A DNA stretch of 28,214 bases from UBA4823 sp034436035 (GTDB lineage Bacteria > Chloroflexota > Anaerolineae > Anaerolineales > UBA4823), in assembly GCA_034436035.1 (NCBI GenBank), contig DAOTVW010000295.1:1-28214 (forward strand), in the 5' to 3' direction. Under the pieces are notes generated by a model. It had not been told where the DNA came from and ran no database searches. It saw only the letters and a list, made by a program, of their open reading frames with translations. Shown here piece by piece: positions 1-8,728 of the stretch (positions within the stretch are counted from its first letter, which is position 1; each line of letters opens with the position of its first letter). The translations under genes and the position numbers were made by a program.

Positions 1-117
1 GTGGATATTCCTTCCGTTCCCAACACCGGCAGCGGCACACCGCCTATCGTTGATATGGGCGCATACGAAACTTTAAATAAGCTCTATCTGCCTTTGATTT
101 TGAGGTTGACGCCGTAA
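1..117 (+). CDS. C-terminal end of a secreted protein, probably choice-of-anchor-Q / right-handed beta-helix type (partial)
   Basis: Frame 1 is open from the first base to a TAA at 115-117, giving 38 residues; the start lies before the window. The visible part contains GTPPIVDMGAYE. A D-[IM]-GAYE segment is what I associate with the end of 'choice-of-anchor Q' parallel beta-helix proteins, which are large secreted surface proteins. The protein ends in KLYLPLILRLTP, a short hydrophobic tail after a lysine. From memory, many exported Chloroflexi proteins finish with a similar YLPL[IV]L[KR] string. Family assignment rests only on this tail and is tentative. No convincing terminator follows: a short dyad (TTATCC/GGATAA) near 120-137 lacks a T-run. 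Confidence 0.55.
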   Translation: MDIPSVPNTGSGTPPIVDMGAYETLNKLYLPLILRLTP

Positions 118-632
118 GGTTATCCTGCAATGGGATAAGAATTGATATCATCTTGATGTTGACATAAGGTGATCAACCAAGATAACCGATAGCCTTGGGG
201 ACGGTTTTGCAAATGGTGGTTCCTGGATTCAATGACCGCGTTGATTGTCTTAATGGTTATATAGGAAAAGGAAGTAAAAGTTGCAAGAAATGGAACGACT
301 GATGTTTTTATAATTGGTAAAATCGTTGAAAAATACTCAACAATTGTGACAAAGGATATTTTCAGTTGATAAAATTGACGGATGACCGATTTTGATTCCT
401 TACAACTCGTCATTAACCTTAATATTCATAAACCATATCCTCGTTCAATTCAGATTGGCAGATCTACCTTGGTTTCACAGATGCTACCTTTTATGTTTTG
501 TAATCAAATCTATCCAAATCTTTTTTTATGATCCTTTATCTTTCATTAAGTCTTTTTCTCTAGTCAGGTAGCTGAATATATCCCATGCTATTCCAAATAA
601 AAATTGTTTACATTACTGTCTAAAGCGATTTA
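118..632. other. Gene-poor intergenic stretch upstream of hppA
   Basis: About 515 bp of AT-rich sequence between the end of the secreted protein and the hppA promoter. I see no tRNA, no strong terminator and no convincing gene. The only longer open frame (97 codons, minus strand, 120-413) has no good ribosome binding site, no recognisable motif and a composition expected of translated noncoding DNA. It may hold a decayed gene or long regulatory leaders, but nothing in the sequence supports a specific role. Confidence 0.5.
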
Positions 633-661
633 TTGACGGATGGTTTTGTGTAAAGTATAAT
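633..661 (+). promoter_or_regulatory. Sigma-70-type promoter of hppA
   Basis: TTGACG at 633-638 and TATAAT at 656-661 are separated by exactly 17 bp, a near-consensus housekeeping promoter. Transcription would start near 668 and leave a leader of about 65 nt containing a small ACGGT/ACCGT dyad, followed by GGAGG at 720-724, seven bases before the hppA ATG. Confidence 0.8.
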
Positions 662-731
662 CAGCCACGGTTTGCCTACGACCGTCTATGCAATTAATAT
701 TTATCAAAAAATTTAATATGGAGGCAGTTTC

Positions 732-3110
732 ATGGATATTCTATGGCTTGGCAGTCGGCATGGCCTGAATTCTTTCGAACAAATTGCAATTGTTGGAGTT
801 CTGGTCACTGCGTTCATTAGTTTATTATATGCCTGGTTATTGCGCGGGAATGTCCTTCACAAAGACAAGGGCACACCCAAGATGCAAGAAGTCTGGAATG
901 CTATCCGTATCGGGGCAGATAGTTACCTCAACCGGCAATTAAAAACCATCTTGCCTTTAATTGCAATTCTCACCATAGCCCTTTTCCTCTCTGTTTATAT
1001 TGTGCCACCCACACCAGAGGCATCCGATGAATTTGGAGCGAACGCACAAATCGTCGTGGCTGTTGGACGAACAATCGCTTTTATCATGGGCGCTACTTTC
1101 TCGCTGCTGGTTGGTCAACTTGGTATGCGTATGGCAATCCAGGCAAATGTTCGTGCTGCATCCGCCGCGCGGCGTAGTTTAAATGAGGCACTAACCATTG
1201 CCTATTACGCCGGCACGATCACTGGTATGCTTACAGATGGTCTGGGTTTGTTTGGCGGCACGATTATATTTATCATTTTTGGAAAAGCAGCACCGGACGC
1301 TTTGCTTGGTTTTGGCTTTGGGGGAACATTGCTCGCACTATTTATGCGCGTCGGTGGTGGCATTTATACCAAAGCAGCAGATGTTGGTGCGGATCTGGTG
1401 GGGAAAGTGGAGAAAGATATCCCTGAAGACGATCCCCGTAATGCAGCAGTGGTGGCTGACCTCGTGGGTGACAATGTGGGTGATTGTGCAGGAATGGCAG
1501 CCGATATTTTCGAATCTTACGAGGTTACCATTGTATCTGGTTTAATCCTTGGCTTAACTTTAGTGATGGCAACCGGTGAATTGAAGTGGATCGTTTATCC
1601 CTTGATTATCCGTGCCATTGGTGTCATTTCTTCCATATTAGGAACATTCACCGTTCCAATTTGGGAAAAGATGCCCAGCCGAGGGTTATTCGGTTTTCTA
1701 CACGCTCATGACGCTGAAGAAGCAATGTTCCGCTCCTATGAGGTTTCTAGCGTCAACACGATTTTATGGTCTTTCTTATTAGCCACCCTCTATGCGCATG
1801 ATTGGCGGTTGGCAATGCTCACCACCATTGGTGTTGGTTTAGCAGTCGCCTTCAACCCGCTCACTTCATATTTCACCTCAACAAAACGACCCCCCGTCAA
1901 AGAAATTGTCGAATCGACCGCAACTGGCCCAGCAACCACAATTCTATCTGGTCTATCCGTAGGCATGGAATCCAGTGTCTGGGCATTGGTCGTCATTGTC
2001 ATCAGTTTCATTTTTGCACTGCTGCTCTATAGCGGGCAGGGTGCGCAATACGTCCTTTATGCCGTCGCAATGATCGGTATCGGTATGTTGAGCCACACAG
2101 GCAACAATGTCGCTATGGACTCCTACGGGCCAATTTCTGATAACGCCAATGGGATCGGCGAAATGGCCTGGCATGACCTGGACGACCCAGAAACCCAAAA
2201 AGCACGCCAAATCATGGCTGACCTTGATGCGGTTGGAAATACAACCAAGGCAATCACAAAAGGAGTAGCGATTGCATCTGCGGTCATTGCAGCAGTAAGT
2301 TTGTTCGCCTCGTTCTTTATCGATGTCGGTAGAGTACAAGAAGCCGCAAATGCAGCCGCGAAGGCAGCTGGACAAGCTCTTCCCTTTGCGAAATTGCTGA
2401 GTGAAACTGGTATTCGCGTATCCGAAACAAACGTATTTGTCGGTCTCTTGCTTGGAGGCGCCTTACCCTGGCTTTTCGCGTCACTTTCTATCAAAGCAGT
2501 CAGCCGCGCTGCTGGTTTGATTGTGATAGAAGTACGCCGCCAATTCAAGATTCCAGGATTAATGGAAGGTAAAGTACAACCTGATTATGCACAGGTGGTT
2601 GGCATCTCCACTGCTGCAGCACAAAAAGAACTTATCCCACTGGCAGTTATCTCCGTCCTGACCCCATTAGCCATTGGATTAATGCTTGGTGTCGAATCGC
2701 TAGCGGGTTTTTGCGCCGGCATCATTTTAAGTGGACAAACTCTGGCAGTCTTCATGGCGAATGCCGGAGGGGCATGGGATAACGCCAAAAAATCAATTGA
2801 AGATGAACCACGTGACCTCGCAGCGAATACAGGCAAAGGCTCTGAACGCCATAAAGCGAGCGTGGTTGGTGATACCGTGGGTGATCCACTCAAAGATACA
2901 GCTGGGCCAGCGTTGAACCCGATGATCAAAGTAGTTAATATGGTATCCTTGTTAGCGGCACCGATCATTGTCAAATATGCTGGTGGATCCGGGCTAACCC
3001 AAGCAGTAGTTTGGATTATTGCGCTGATCTTGTTCGCTTTCGTTGGTTGGGCTATTTTACGCTCCAAAGCAAAAGCTCCTCAGGTGCAAGAACAACCCGC
3101 AACCGATTAG
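732..3110 (+). CDS. hppA: Membrane-bound proton-pumping pyrophosphatase (K+-independent type)
   Basis: The 792-residue polytopic membrane protein hydrolyses pyrophosphate and uses the energy to pump ions across the cytoplasmic membrane. The family signatures are all visible: DVGADLVGK at about residues 217-225, DNVGDCAGMAADIFE from 247, DNAKK near 683, and DTVGDPLKDTAGPALN from 714, which together form the Mg-PPi site. The subfamily-defining segment GNTTKAITKG (502-511) has lysine at the position where K+-dependent enzymes have alanine. In studied family members this lysine replaces the potassium ion, so this should be a K+-independent H+ pump. It is somewhat longer than many bacterial homologues. 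The start has GGAGG seven bases upstream, a near-consensus promoter lies at 633-661, and a strong terminator follows, so it is a single-gene unit. It would recycle PPi from biosynthesis into proton motive force. Confidence 0.97.
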   Translation: MDILWLGSRHGLNSFEQIAIVGVLVTAFISLLYAWLLRGNVLHKDKGTPKMQEVWNAIRIGADSYLNRQLKTILPLIAILTIALFLSVYIVPPTPEASDEFGANAQIVVAVGRTIAFIMGATFSLLVGQLGMRMAIQANVRAASAARRSLNEALTIAYYAGTITGMLTDGLGLFGGTIIFIIFGKAAPDALLGFGFGGTLLALFMRVGGGIYTKAADVGADLVGKVEKDIPEDDPRNAAVVADLVGDNVGDCAGMAADIFESYEVTIVSGLILGLTLVMATGELKWIVYPLIIRAIGVISSILGTFTVPIWEKMPSRGLFGFLHAHDAEEAMFRSYEVSSVNTILWSFLLATLYAHDWRLAMLTTIGVGLAVAFNPLTSYFTSTKRPPVKEIVESTATGPATTILSGLSVGMESSVWALVVIVISFIFALLLYSGQGAQYVLYAVAMIGIGMLSHTGNNVAMDSYGPISDNANGIGEMAWHDLDDPETQKARQIMADLDAVGNTTKAITKGVAIASAVIAAVSLFASFFIDVGRVQEAANAAAKAAGQALPFAKLLSETGIRVSETNVFVGLLLGGALPWLFASLSIKAVSRAAGLIVIEVRRQFKIPGLMEGKVQPDYAQVVGISTAAAQKELIPLAVISVLTPLAIGLMLGVESLAGFCAGIILSGQTLAVFMANAGGAWDNAKKSIEDEPRDLAANTGKGSERHKASVVGDTVGDPLKDTAGPALNPMIKVVNMVSLLAAPIIVKYAGGSGLTQAVVWIIALILFAFVGWAILRSKAKAPQVQEQPATD

Positions 3111-3127
3111 AAAAACGATTTAAAGAG

Positions 3128-3159
3128 AAAGTCTCCCAATGCAAAATTGGGAGACTTTT
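3128..3159 (+). terminator. Rho-independent terminator of hppA
   Basis: A perfect 13-bp stem (AAAGTCTCCCAAT pairing with ATTGGGAGACTTT) closes a 5-nt loop (GCAAA) and runs into T residues, 18 bp after the hppA stop codon. Confidence 0.9.
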
Positions 3160-3164
3160 ATGAG

Positions 3165-3230
3165 AAATTTAGTAACTACTCAGGTTCTATTGTTAGCGTG
3201 TTAGAGGAAACAACAACCATGATGAGATTC
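3165..3230. repeat. Diverged half copy of the small inverted-repeat element found near rex
   Basis: About 66 bp align by eye with 13971-14035: both contain AACTACTCAG, then CTATTG, AGC[AG]TG[CT]TA, GGAA[AG]A and a final [GC]A[AT][GC]A[AT]GATT-like stretch. The partner right half and right terminal repeat are not recognisable downstream, so this appears to be a decayed or truncated copy. It begins right behind the hppA terminator. The remaining gene-free sequence up to the promoter at 3499 holds nothing else I can name. Confidence 0.5.
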
Positions 3231-3498
3231 GGTTATACCGCCAAAAGGTGGCATTCAAAGAGGGAATGACATCATACAATATAATGCGATGAGCAGAGAT
3301 CTTTTCATTTTTGTTGGTCGAATAGCTGCGATTGTTCTTCGTGAACAGCGTATCAAAAATTTTTCCTGATTCCCTTGGCACTCCTAACTCAAGGGTTTCG
3401 AAACGTTCACCCAACAGATTGCAGCGGGTTTCGTTGCGTACGTTGTGTATTAATTGAGGATAATTCTCACCTTTCGATTTTGAAAAGAAATAAAATGC

Positions 3499-3527
3499 TT
3501 GACAGTCTGTCATCTTTCCATTATGCT
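3499..3527 (+). promoter_or_regulatory. Sigma-70-type promoter of the TPR gene and ndk
   Basis: TTGACA (3499-3504, perfect -35) and TATGCT (3522-3527) with a 17-bp spacer. It predicts a start near 3534 and a leader of about 70 nt before the TPR gene ATG at 3604. Confidence 0.7.
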
Positions 3528-3603
3528 AAACCTAATGAGAGAAATGCTATTTCATCCATTTTCATGTTTTGGTTAGTGCAAGAAAAAATGAAGGGAGTAG
3601 ATT

Positions 3604-6153
3604 ATGGCTGCTATCGCCTTACGGGATTATTATCGCGAGATCGAAAAATGGCTTGACCAAGGCTTATACGATCAGGTAATTTCCCACTGTCGCTACATCC
3701 TCAATAGCTATCCCAAAGCAATTGAACCCTATCAATTGCTGGGAAAAGCGTATCTCGAAAACAAACAATACAGTGATGCAATCGATTTGTTTCAACGAGT
3801 GCTTTCCAGCCGTCCGGATGATTTTGTCTCCCACATCGGGATGAGCATTATTCGTGAGGATGAAGGCAACCTCAATGAAGCAATTTGGCACATGGAACGC
3901 GCTTACGAAATCCAGCCATCCAATAAAGCCATTCAGGGTGAATTGCGCCGTTTGATTGGAAAGCGGGATGGAATTGAACCTGCAAAGATCAATTTAAATC
4001 GGAGTGCATTAGCCCGGATGTACCTCAAAGGCAATTTGCAATCTCAAGCAATCGCTGAGATACGGATGGCATTAACCGAAGATCCCAAACGTCCGGATTT
4101 ACAAGTTTTACTTGCCAAAGCATATTACGAGCTTCACCAGGAAAAGGAAGCTGCTGATGTCGCATCGCAATTGCTTTCCACGCTTCCCTATTGTTTCGAT
4201 GCTAATCTAATTTTATATCATATAGCTGTATCCAATAATAAGACAAAAGAAGCACAACTTTACTTTAATAGATTGAGCGAGTTAGACCCTTATGCTGCAT
4301 TCCTTTCTGAAAGCACGCCAACCCCTGATCTGGTAAAAGACAATGCGGTCATGATCGAAATGATGAGTAGACCGACCAGCCAGGAGGAAGCCATTCCTGC
4401 TATCCAATCAGATTGGGGATTTAAAGAAGAGCCAACTCTAGAAAATCAAATCCCCTCCCAAACCGATTGGATCAATAACTTATCTGAAGAAAACATTTCC
4501 GAAGATCTAACAGAGGCGAAATCCCAAACTCCATCTGCTGAGATTCCTGATTGGTTAAGGGAAGCGGGTTGGGATGAGGCAAGCGCTGAATCTGAAGTGA
4601 AAGCGGAACAAGAAATTGTTCCTCCATTTTCTGAAGAGGAATTAGATATTGAACCAGGTGAAATTCCAGATTGGTTGAAAGAATTATCCCCAATAGATGA
4701 AACCAAAGAAGCGCAAAACGAACCCCCTATTGCGGAACAAGAAATTGAATCCATCCTTGCTGAAAGCAGCTTAAGTACAGCCGCTGCCGAATCAGTCGAT
4801 TGGCTTAGTGAGTTGGAAATAACATCCAAACCTACTGACCAGGAAATTGAGCCAGCACAAACTAAAGAAGAGAGTGCAGCGGAAGAATTGGATTTATTGG
4901 GCATCTTTAGCGAAGAATCACCTAAAGAAGAAACTGCCGCCCCAGAATGGCTCGCTAAACAACCTGAAGGTGAAGAAGAACTTAACCTTGAACTAGAACC
5001 CCCCATTTCCGAGTTGGATACCAAACCGGTTCTGATCCAATTTGAAAGCACCAATATCCCTCTTGAACTATCTCCAGAGGAATCCCCCGATTGGGTGAAA
5101 GAATACCTGGAAAGTCAAATTGAAACCGAAACATCTGAGAGCATGGATTTATCCGCTGGAATTGGCGAGAAGGAAAAATTATCCCCCGAAGAAAGCGCAA
5201 TTCCCGACTGGCTAAAGGAGACATTGGAGGAAAAGCCGCAAAGTGATGTAGAAATTCCAGCGGAAGAAAGTTTAGAATTACAGGAAGAACTACCTAAAGA
5301 AAGCCAACCCGAGGTTACTCCTACACTGGAAGTTGTTCCAGAAGAGACCATACCGGATTGGGTAAAAAATGCATCGGGTGTTTTTATTGAAGAAGAAACG
5401 ACGGAAGTTACTGAGGAATTACCCAAAGAAGAATTACCAGATTGGATCAAAGAGGCGCTACCACAGGATACGATTCCGGAAACGCTCACAGAATCAGAAG
5501 AATTAGCAGAAGCCGAATTGCCGGATTGGATCAAAGGCGAATTTGGCGAATCAGCCAGCGAGCCCACGCCAGCTCCAGAGACAGCGGAAGAAAAATTACC
5601 AGACTGGATTGGCGTGGATTTTAACCAAATTGAAGAAGAGAAATCCATTGAACAAGAAAGCGGCGTTCCGGCTGAGGAATTACCAAAATGGATTAAAGAG
5701 GAATTTGTCGAAGAACCTGTTATAGAACAAAGTGCAGCCGGTATAGAACCTTTATCCGAGGAATTGCCAATTTGGGAAGAAGAAGAGCCAACCCCGACTA
5801 TAGAAGGCGAGCAAGTTGAACCTGGCATAGAAGAAACAGGAAAACAACCCGTAGTCGAAACAGCCGGAACCTGGCAAAAAGAGTTTGAACAACCGCAAGA
5901 AACTACCAGTGCATTAAACAATGCCCGGCTTGCGTTGCACGGGGGGGAGTTAGAGACTGCGCTTTCGGCCTATGCAGCTCTGATAAAACAAAGGCAAGAA
6001 TTAGATGCGATTATTAGCGATTTATCCAATGCGGTTTATCAATACCCCATGGAGATAAAAATGTGGATAATCCTCGGAGATGCCTATATGCGTAAAGATT
6101 TGCTTGCCGAAGCGCTTAATGCTTACAACAAAGCGGAGGAGTTAATCCGTTAA
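3604..6153 (+). CDS. TPR protein with a long acidic linker carrying 12 PDW-type repeats
   Basis: An 849-residue, apparently cytoplasmic protein with no signal peptide or membrane segment. Residues 1 to about 225 form tandem tetratricopeptide-like helices (for example YQLLGKAYLENKQYSDAIDLF). Residues about 270-750 are very acidic and low-complexity, with short repeated motifs of the type [IL]P-D-W-[LIV]-K-E. Their tryptophans lie at 317, 357, 400, 449, 497, 536, 586, 614, 642, 668, 696 and 724; the last seven are about 28 residues apart. A final TPR-like helical segment occupies about 775-849. TPRs bind peptides, so a scaffold or assembly role is plausible, but no function is established. GGGAG lies five to six bases before the ATG. 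ndk follows after 25 bp and is likely cotranscribed. I do not recognise a named family; from memory similar PDW-rich TPR proteins occur in Anaerolineae. Confidence 0.9.
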   Translation: MAAIALRDYYREIEKWLDQGLYDQVISHCRYILNSYPKAIEPYQLLGKAYLENKQYSDAIDLFQRVLSSRPDDFVSHIGMSIIREDEGNLNEAIWHMERAYEIQPSNKAIQGELRRLIGKRDGIEPAKINLNRSALARMYLKGNLQSQAIAEIRMALTEDPKRPDLQVLLAKAYYELHQEKEAADVASQLLSTLPYCFDANLILYHIAVSNNKTKEAQLYFNRLSELDPYAAFLSESTPTPDLVKDNAVMIEMMSRPTSQEEAIPAIQSDWGFKEEPTLENQIPSQTDWINNLSEENISEDLTEAKSQTPSAEIPDWLREAGWDEASAESEVKAEQEIVPPFSEEELDIEPGEIPDWLKELSPIDETKEAQNEPPIAEQEIESILAESSLSTAAAESVDWLSELEITSKPTDQEIEPAQTKEESAAEELDLLGIFSEESPKEETAAPEWLAKQPEGEEELNLELEPPISELDTKPVLIQFESTNIPLELSPEESPDWVKEYLESQIETETSESMDLSAGIGEKEKLSPEESAIPDWLKETLEEKPQSDVEIPAEESLELQEELPKESQPEVTPTLEVVPEETIPDWVKNASGVFIEEETTEVTEELPKEELPDWIKEALPQDTIPETLTESEELAEAELPDWIKGEFGESASEPTPAPETAEEKLPDWIGVDFNQIEEEKSIEQESGVPAEELPKWIKEEFVEEPVIEQSAAGIEPLSEELPIWEEEEPTPTIEGEQVEPGIEETGKQPVVETAGTWQKEFEQPQETTSALNNARLALHGGELETALSAYAALIKQRQELDAIISDLSNAVYQYPMEIKMWIILGDAYMRKDLLAEALNAYNKAEELIR

Positions 6154-6178
6154 ACAATCCACATATTCGGAGGTTATT

Positions 6179-6628
6179 GTGCAAAGAACACTAGTTTTGG
6201 TAAAACCCGACGGAGTCCAACGTGGGCTAATCGGGCAAGTAATTACGCGGCTTGAAAATCGCGGCTTACGTTTGGTGGCAGCTAAGTTTATGCGGGTTTC
6301 GAGAGAACTCGCCGAAACCCATTATGCAATCCATAAAGGAAAACCATTCTATAATGGTTTGATTGACTATATCACCTCTGCCCCAGTCATGGCGATGGTA
6401 TGGGAAGGTCCCGAAGCCGTGGCTGCCGTTCGGCAAACCATGGGCTCCACCCGCCCTCGAGAGGCTGCCCCTGGTACAATCCGACACGATTTTGCGTTGG
6501 ATGTCGGCAGAAATTTAACCCATGCATCGGATAGTCCGGAAAATGGAGAGGCAGAAATTGCACTCTGGTTTAAACCAGAAGAATTGGTGCAATGGCAACG
6601 GGAGATTGACCGTTGGGTTTTCGAATAA
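6179..6628 (+). CDS. ndk: Nucleoside diphosphate kinase
   Basis: A 149-residue cytoplasmic enzyme that transfers the gamma phosphate of ATP to other nucleoside diphosphates through a phosphohistidine. The protein opens with RTLVLVKPDGVQRGLIG, carries GSTRPREAAPGTIR (residues 89-102), and has the active-site signature RNLTHASDSPENG with the catalytic His at 115. The length is typical of the family. The start is GTG, fixed by GGAGG at 6169-6173, five bases upstream. The gene lies 25 bp behind the TPR gene with no promoter visible between them and ends in its own terminator, so the two form an operon. Nothing unusual is seen. Confidence 0.97.
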   Translation: MQRTLVLVKPDGVQRGLIGQVITRLENRGLRLVAAKFMRVSRELAETHYAIHKGKPFYNGLIDYITSAPVMAMVWEGPEAVAAVRQTMGSTRPREAAPGTIRHDFALDVGRNLTHASDSPENGEAEIALWFKPEELVQWQREIDRWVFE

Positions 6629-6633
6629 AACAC

Positions 6634-6661
6634 AATCCCCTGGAACTCCCAGGGGATTTTT
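6634..6661 (+). terminator. Rho-independent terminator of the TPR-ndk operon
   Basis: AATCCCCTGG pairs with CCAGGGGATT around a 5-nt loop and is followed by a T-run, six bases after the ndk stop codon. Confidence 0.9.
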
Positions 6662-6674
6662 GACCTTTCTTGTC

Positions 6675-6683
6675 TGGTATAAT
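6675..6683 (+). promoter_or_regulatory. Probable extended -10 promoter of the radical-SAM pair
   Basis: TGGTATAAT is a perfect -10 hexamer with the TGn extension. No good -35 is seen at 16-18 bp, which is usual for extended -10 promoters. The same nonamer occurs upstream of obgE and of yebC in this window. A start near 6690 would give a leader of about 77 nt. Confidence 0.55.
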
Positions 6684-6766
6684 TTTATACATAGATAGAT
6701 ATCAACGGAGATAACACTGCATATCCTCCATTAATTATGAATTTACCGGTAGATTGGATTTAAATA

Positions 6767-8728
6767 ATGGTCAACACTTCCTTAGACATACAACAATCCT
6801 TGCAACGTATCCTGCCCAAAGTACAAAAACCGGGCCGCTACAGCGGGGGAGAGTTCAATCAAATCCTTAAAGATTGGGCAAAAATCCCTCTTCGAGTTTG
6901 TTTGGTTTTTCCAGATATTTATGACATTGGGATGTCTAATTTGGGATTAGCCATCTTATATGATTTAATCAACCAAAGGGAAGACGCACTGGCAGAACGG
7001 GCATTTGCTCCTTGGTTAGATATGGAAGAGCAAATACGGCAAGCCAATTTACCACTCTACGCACTCGAATCAAAACACCCCCTCAGAGATTTTGATATCA
7101 TTGGTTTTACATTACCCTACGAATCACTCTTCACCAATGCCCTCAACATCTTAGACTTAGCACAAATTCCGCTATTTTCCAGTCAACGCACTTCCCGCCA
7201 CCCGCTCATTATTGCTGGTGGACACGCTACTTTCAATCCTGAACCCATGCATGCTTTCATTGATGCGTTTGTTATTGGAGAAGGTGAAGAGGTAATCCAT
7301 GAGGTTTTGGATGTTTATGCAAGCTGGAAAAAGAATAATCCATATTTACTCAATGATGACAATGATGCCCAAACTATCCCTGCCCGTAAAGAACTCTTAC
7401 GCCGTTTAGCACAGTTGGAAGGTGTTTATGTACCCACTTTTTATCAGGCGACCTACAACCTGGATCAAACCTTCTCTCATCTAGTTTGCAGTGAACCTAG
7501 TGCACCAGCGGTCATTCGAAAAAGGATCGTTGCCAAACTCCCCCCGCCTCCCGAGAAATTCATTGTGCCATATATTGAAACGATTCATGACCGTATTCCA
7601 ATTGAAATCATGCGCGGGTGCACTCGCGGCTGTCGTTTTTGTCAAGCTGGAATGGTAACCCGTCCCGTGCGGGAGCGCACTGTCGGGGAAATCATCAAAG
7701 CGATAGAGGAATCACTTAAAAATACTGGGTATGAAGAAGTTGGGCTCTTGTCTTTATCTTCATCCGACTATACGAATATTATAGAGTTGATTAGTACCAT
7801 CAATTCCCATTTCTCAACGGATTACCTTTCAGTCTCGCTCCCCTCATTGCGTATCGAAAGCTTATCCGTGGAATTAATGAACATATTAGGGTTAGCCCGC
7901 CGCAACGGTTTCACCCTTGCCCCAGAAGCTGCAACGGAGCGCATGCGCCGTATCATCAATAAACCGGTTTCTACTGAGCAATTGTTGGAGACGGTTGATG
8001 CTATTTATCGAAACGGTTGGTCTACTATCAAACTTTATTTTATGATTGGACACCCGTTAGAAACGCTTGAGGATGTCCAAGCAATCGCCGATTTATCAAA
8101 AATGGTTTTGCATGTTGGACGAAAACATATCGGACATCGCGCTCAGGTCAATGTTGGCGTATCCACTTTTATTCCCAAACCGCATACTCCCTTTCAATGG
8201 ACGGTATGCGATTCGGAAGAACAAATTCTTTCAAAACTAGAGCTCCTAAAAGAAAAACTTCGCGTAAAAGGGATCAAGCTAACCTGGAATCCACCAGATG
8301 CAACTTTCCTAGAGGCTTGGTTATCAAGAGGAGATCGGAGAATGTCTGCGGTGATTTATCAAGCGTGGAAATTGGGAGCTAAGTTCGATGCCTGGAATGA
8401 TCAACGCAACCTCTCTGCCTGGTTGCAAGCTTTTGAGGATAACCAAATAGATCCTCACTTTTATACCCATCGGGAACGTTCTCTCGAAGAAGCTTTCCCT
8501 TGGGATCACATTGACATTGGCGTACGTAAAAATTACCTTTTAGAAGATTATAAATGGAGTCTCGCCGAAAAAACGCGCCCCGATTGTCGTACACAATGTT
8601 ATGCATGCGGCATCTTGCCGAAATATAATCAACTGCGGCAAAATAATCCTGGCGACAGCTGGAAATGCCCCGAAGTAAAGCCAAAAATACAAGAAAGTTT
8701 GATAGAACATGATGCGGTTACGAATTGA
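6767..8728 (+). CDS. B12-binding-type radical SAM protein (TIGR03960 family)
   Basis: A 653-residue protein of the TIGR03960 type. The N-terminal third resembles a cobalamin-binding Rossmann domain (LRVCLVFPDIYDIGMSNLG near 42-60, and IIAGGHATFNPEPMHAF about 50 residues before the core). The radical-SAM core follows, with the cluster motif CTRGCRFC (Cys 285, 289 and 292) holding the 4Fe-4S cluster that cleaves S-adenosylmethionine. A further cysteine group, CRTQCYAC, lies near the C-terminus and could hold another metal. Substrate and reaction are unknown. It overlaps the next gene by 20 bp, the usual pairing with a TIGR03936/DUF2344 partner. In other bacteria the pair often sits near rng, rplU, rpmA and obgE; here obgE is about 4 kb away on the other strand. 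The start is not backed by a strong ribosome binding site. Confidence 0.9.
   Translation: MVNTSLDIQQSLQRILPKVQKPGRYSGGEFNQILKDWAKIPLRVCLVFPDIYDIGMSNLGLAILYDLINQREDALAERAFAPWLDMEEQIRQANLPLYALESKHPLRDFDIIGFTLPYESLFTNALNILDLAQIPLFSSQRTSRHPLIIAGGHATFNPEPMHAFIDAFVIGEGEEVIHEVLDVYASWKKNNPYLLNDDNDAQTIPARKELLRRLAQLEGVYVPTFYQATYNLDQTFSHLVCSEPSAPAVIRKRIVAKLPPPPEKFIVPYIETIHDRIPIEIMRGCTRGCRFCQAGMVTRPVRERTVGEIIKAIEESLKNTGYEEVGLLSLSSSDYTNIIELISTINSHFSTDYLSVSLPSLRIESLSVELMNILGLARRNGFTLAPEAATERMRRIINKPVSTEQLLETVDAIYRNGWSTIKLYFMIGHPLETLEDVQAIADLSKMVLHVGRKHIGHRAQVNVGVSTFIPKPHTPFQWTVCDSEEQILSKLELLKEKLRVKGIKLTWNPPDATFLEAWLSRGDRRMSAVIYQAWKLGAKFDAWNDQRNLSAWLQAFEDNQIDPHFYTHRERSLEEAFPWDHIDIGVRKNYLLEDYKWSLAEKTRPDCRTQCYACGILPKYNQLRQNNPGDSWKCPEVKPKIQESLIEHDAVTN

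Noticed and set aside
120..413. 97-codon open frame on the minus strand in the gap before hppA
   Set aside because: No ribosome binding site or recognised motif, and its residues look like translated AT-rich noncoding DNA. Comparison with relatives would be needed to revive it.
3375..3656. 93-codon plus-strand frame spanning the TPR promoter and start
   Set aside because: It runs across the TTGACA/TATGCT promoter and into the TPR gene in another frame; no family signal.
5115..5921. 268-codon minus-strand frame opposite the PDW-repeat region
   Set aside because: A Ser-rich antisense shadow created by the repetitive Glu-rich coding strand; the plus-strand frame has TPRs, promoter and ribosome binding site.
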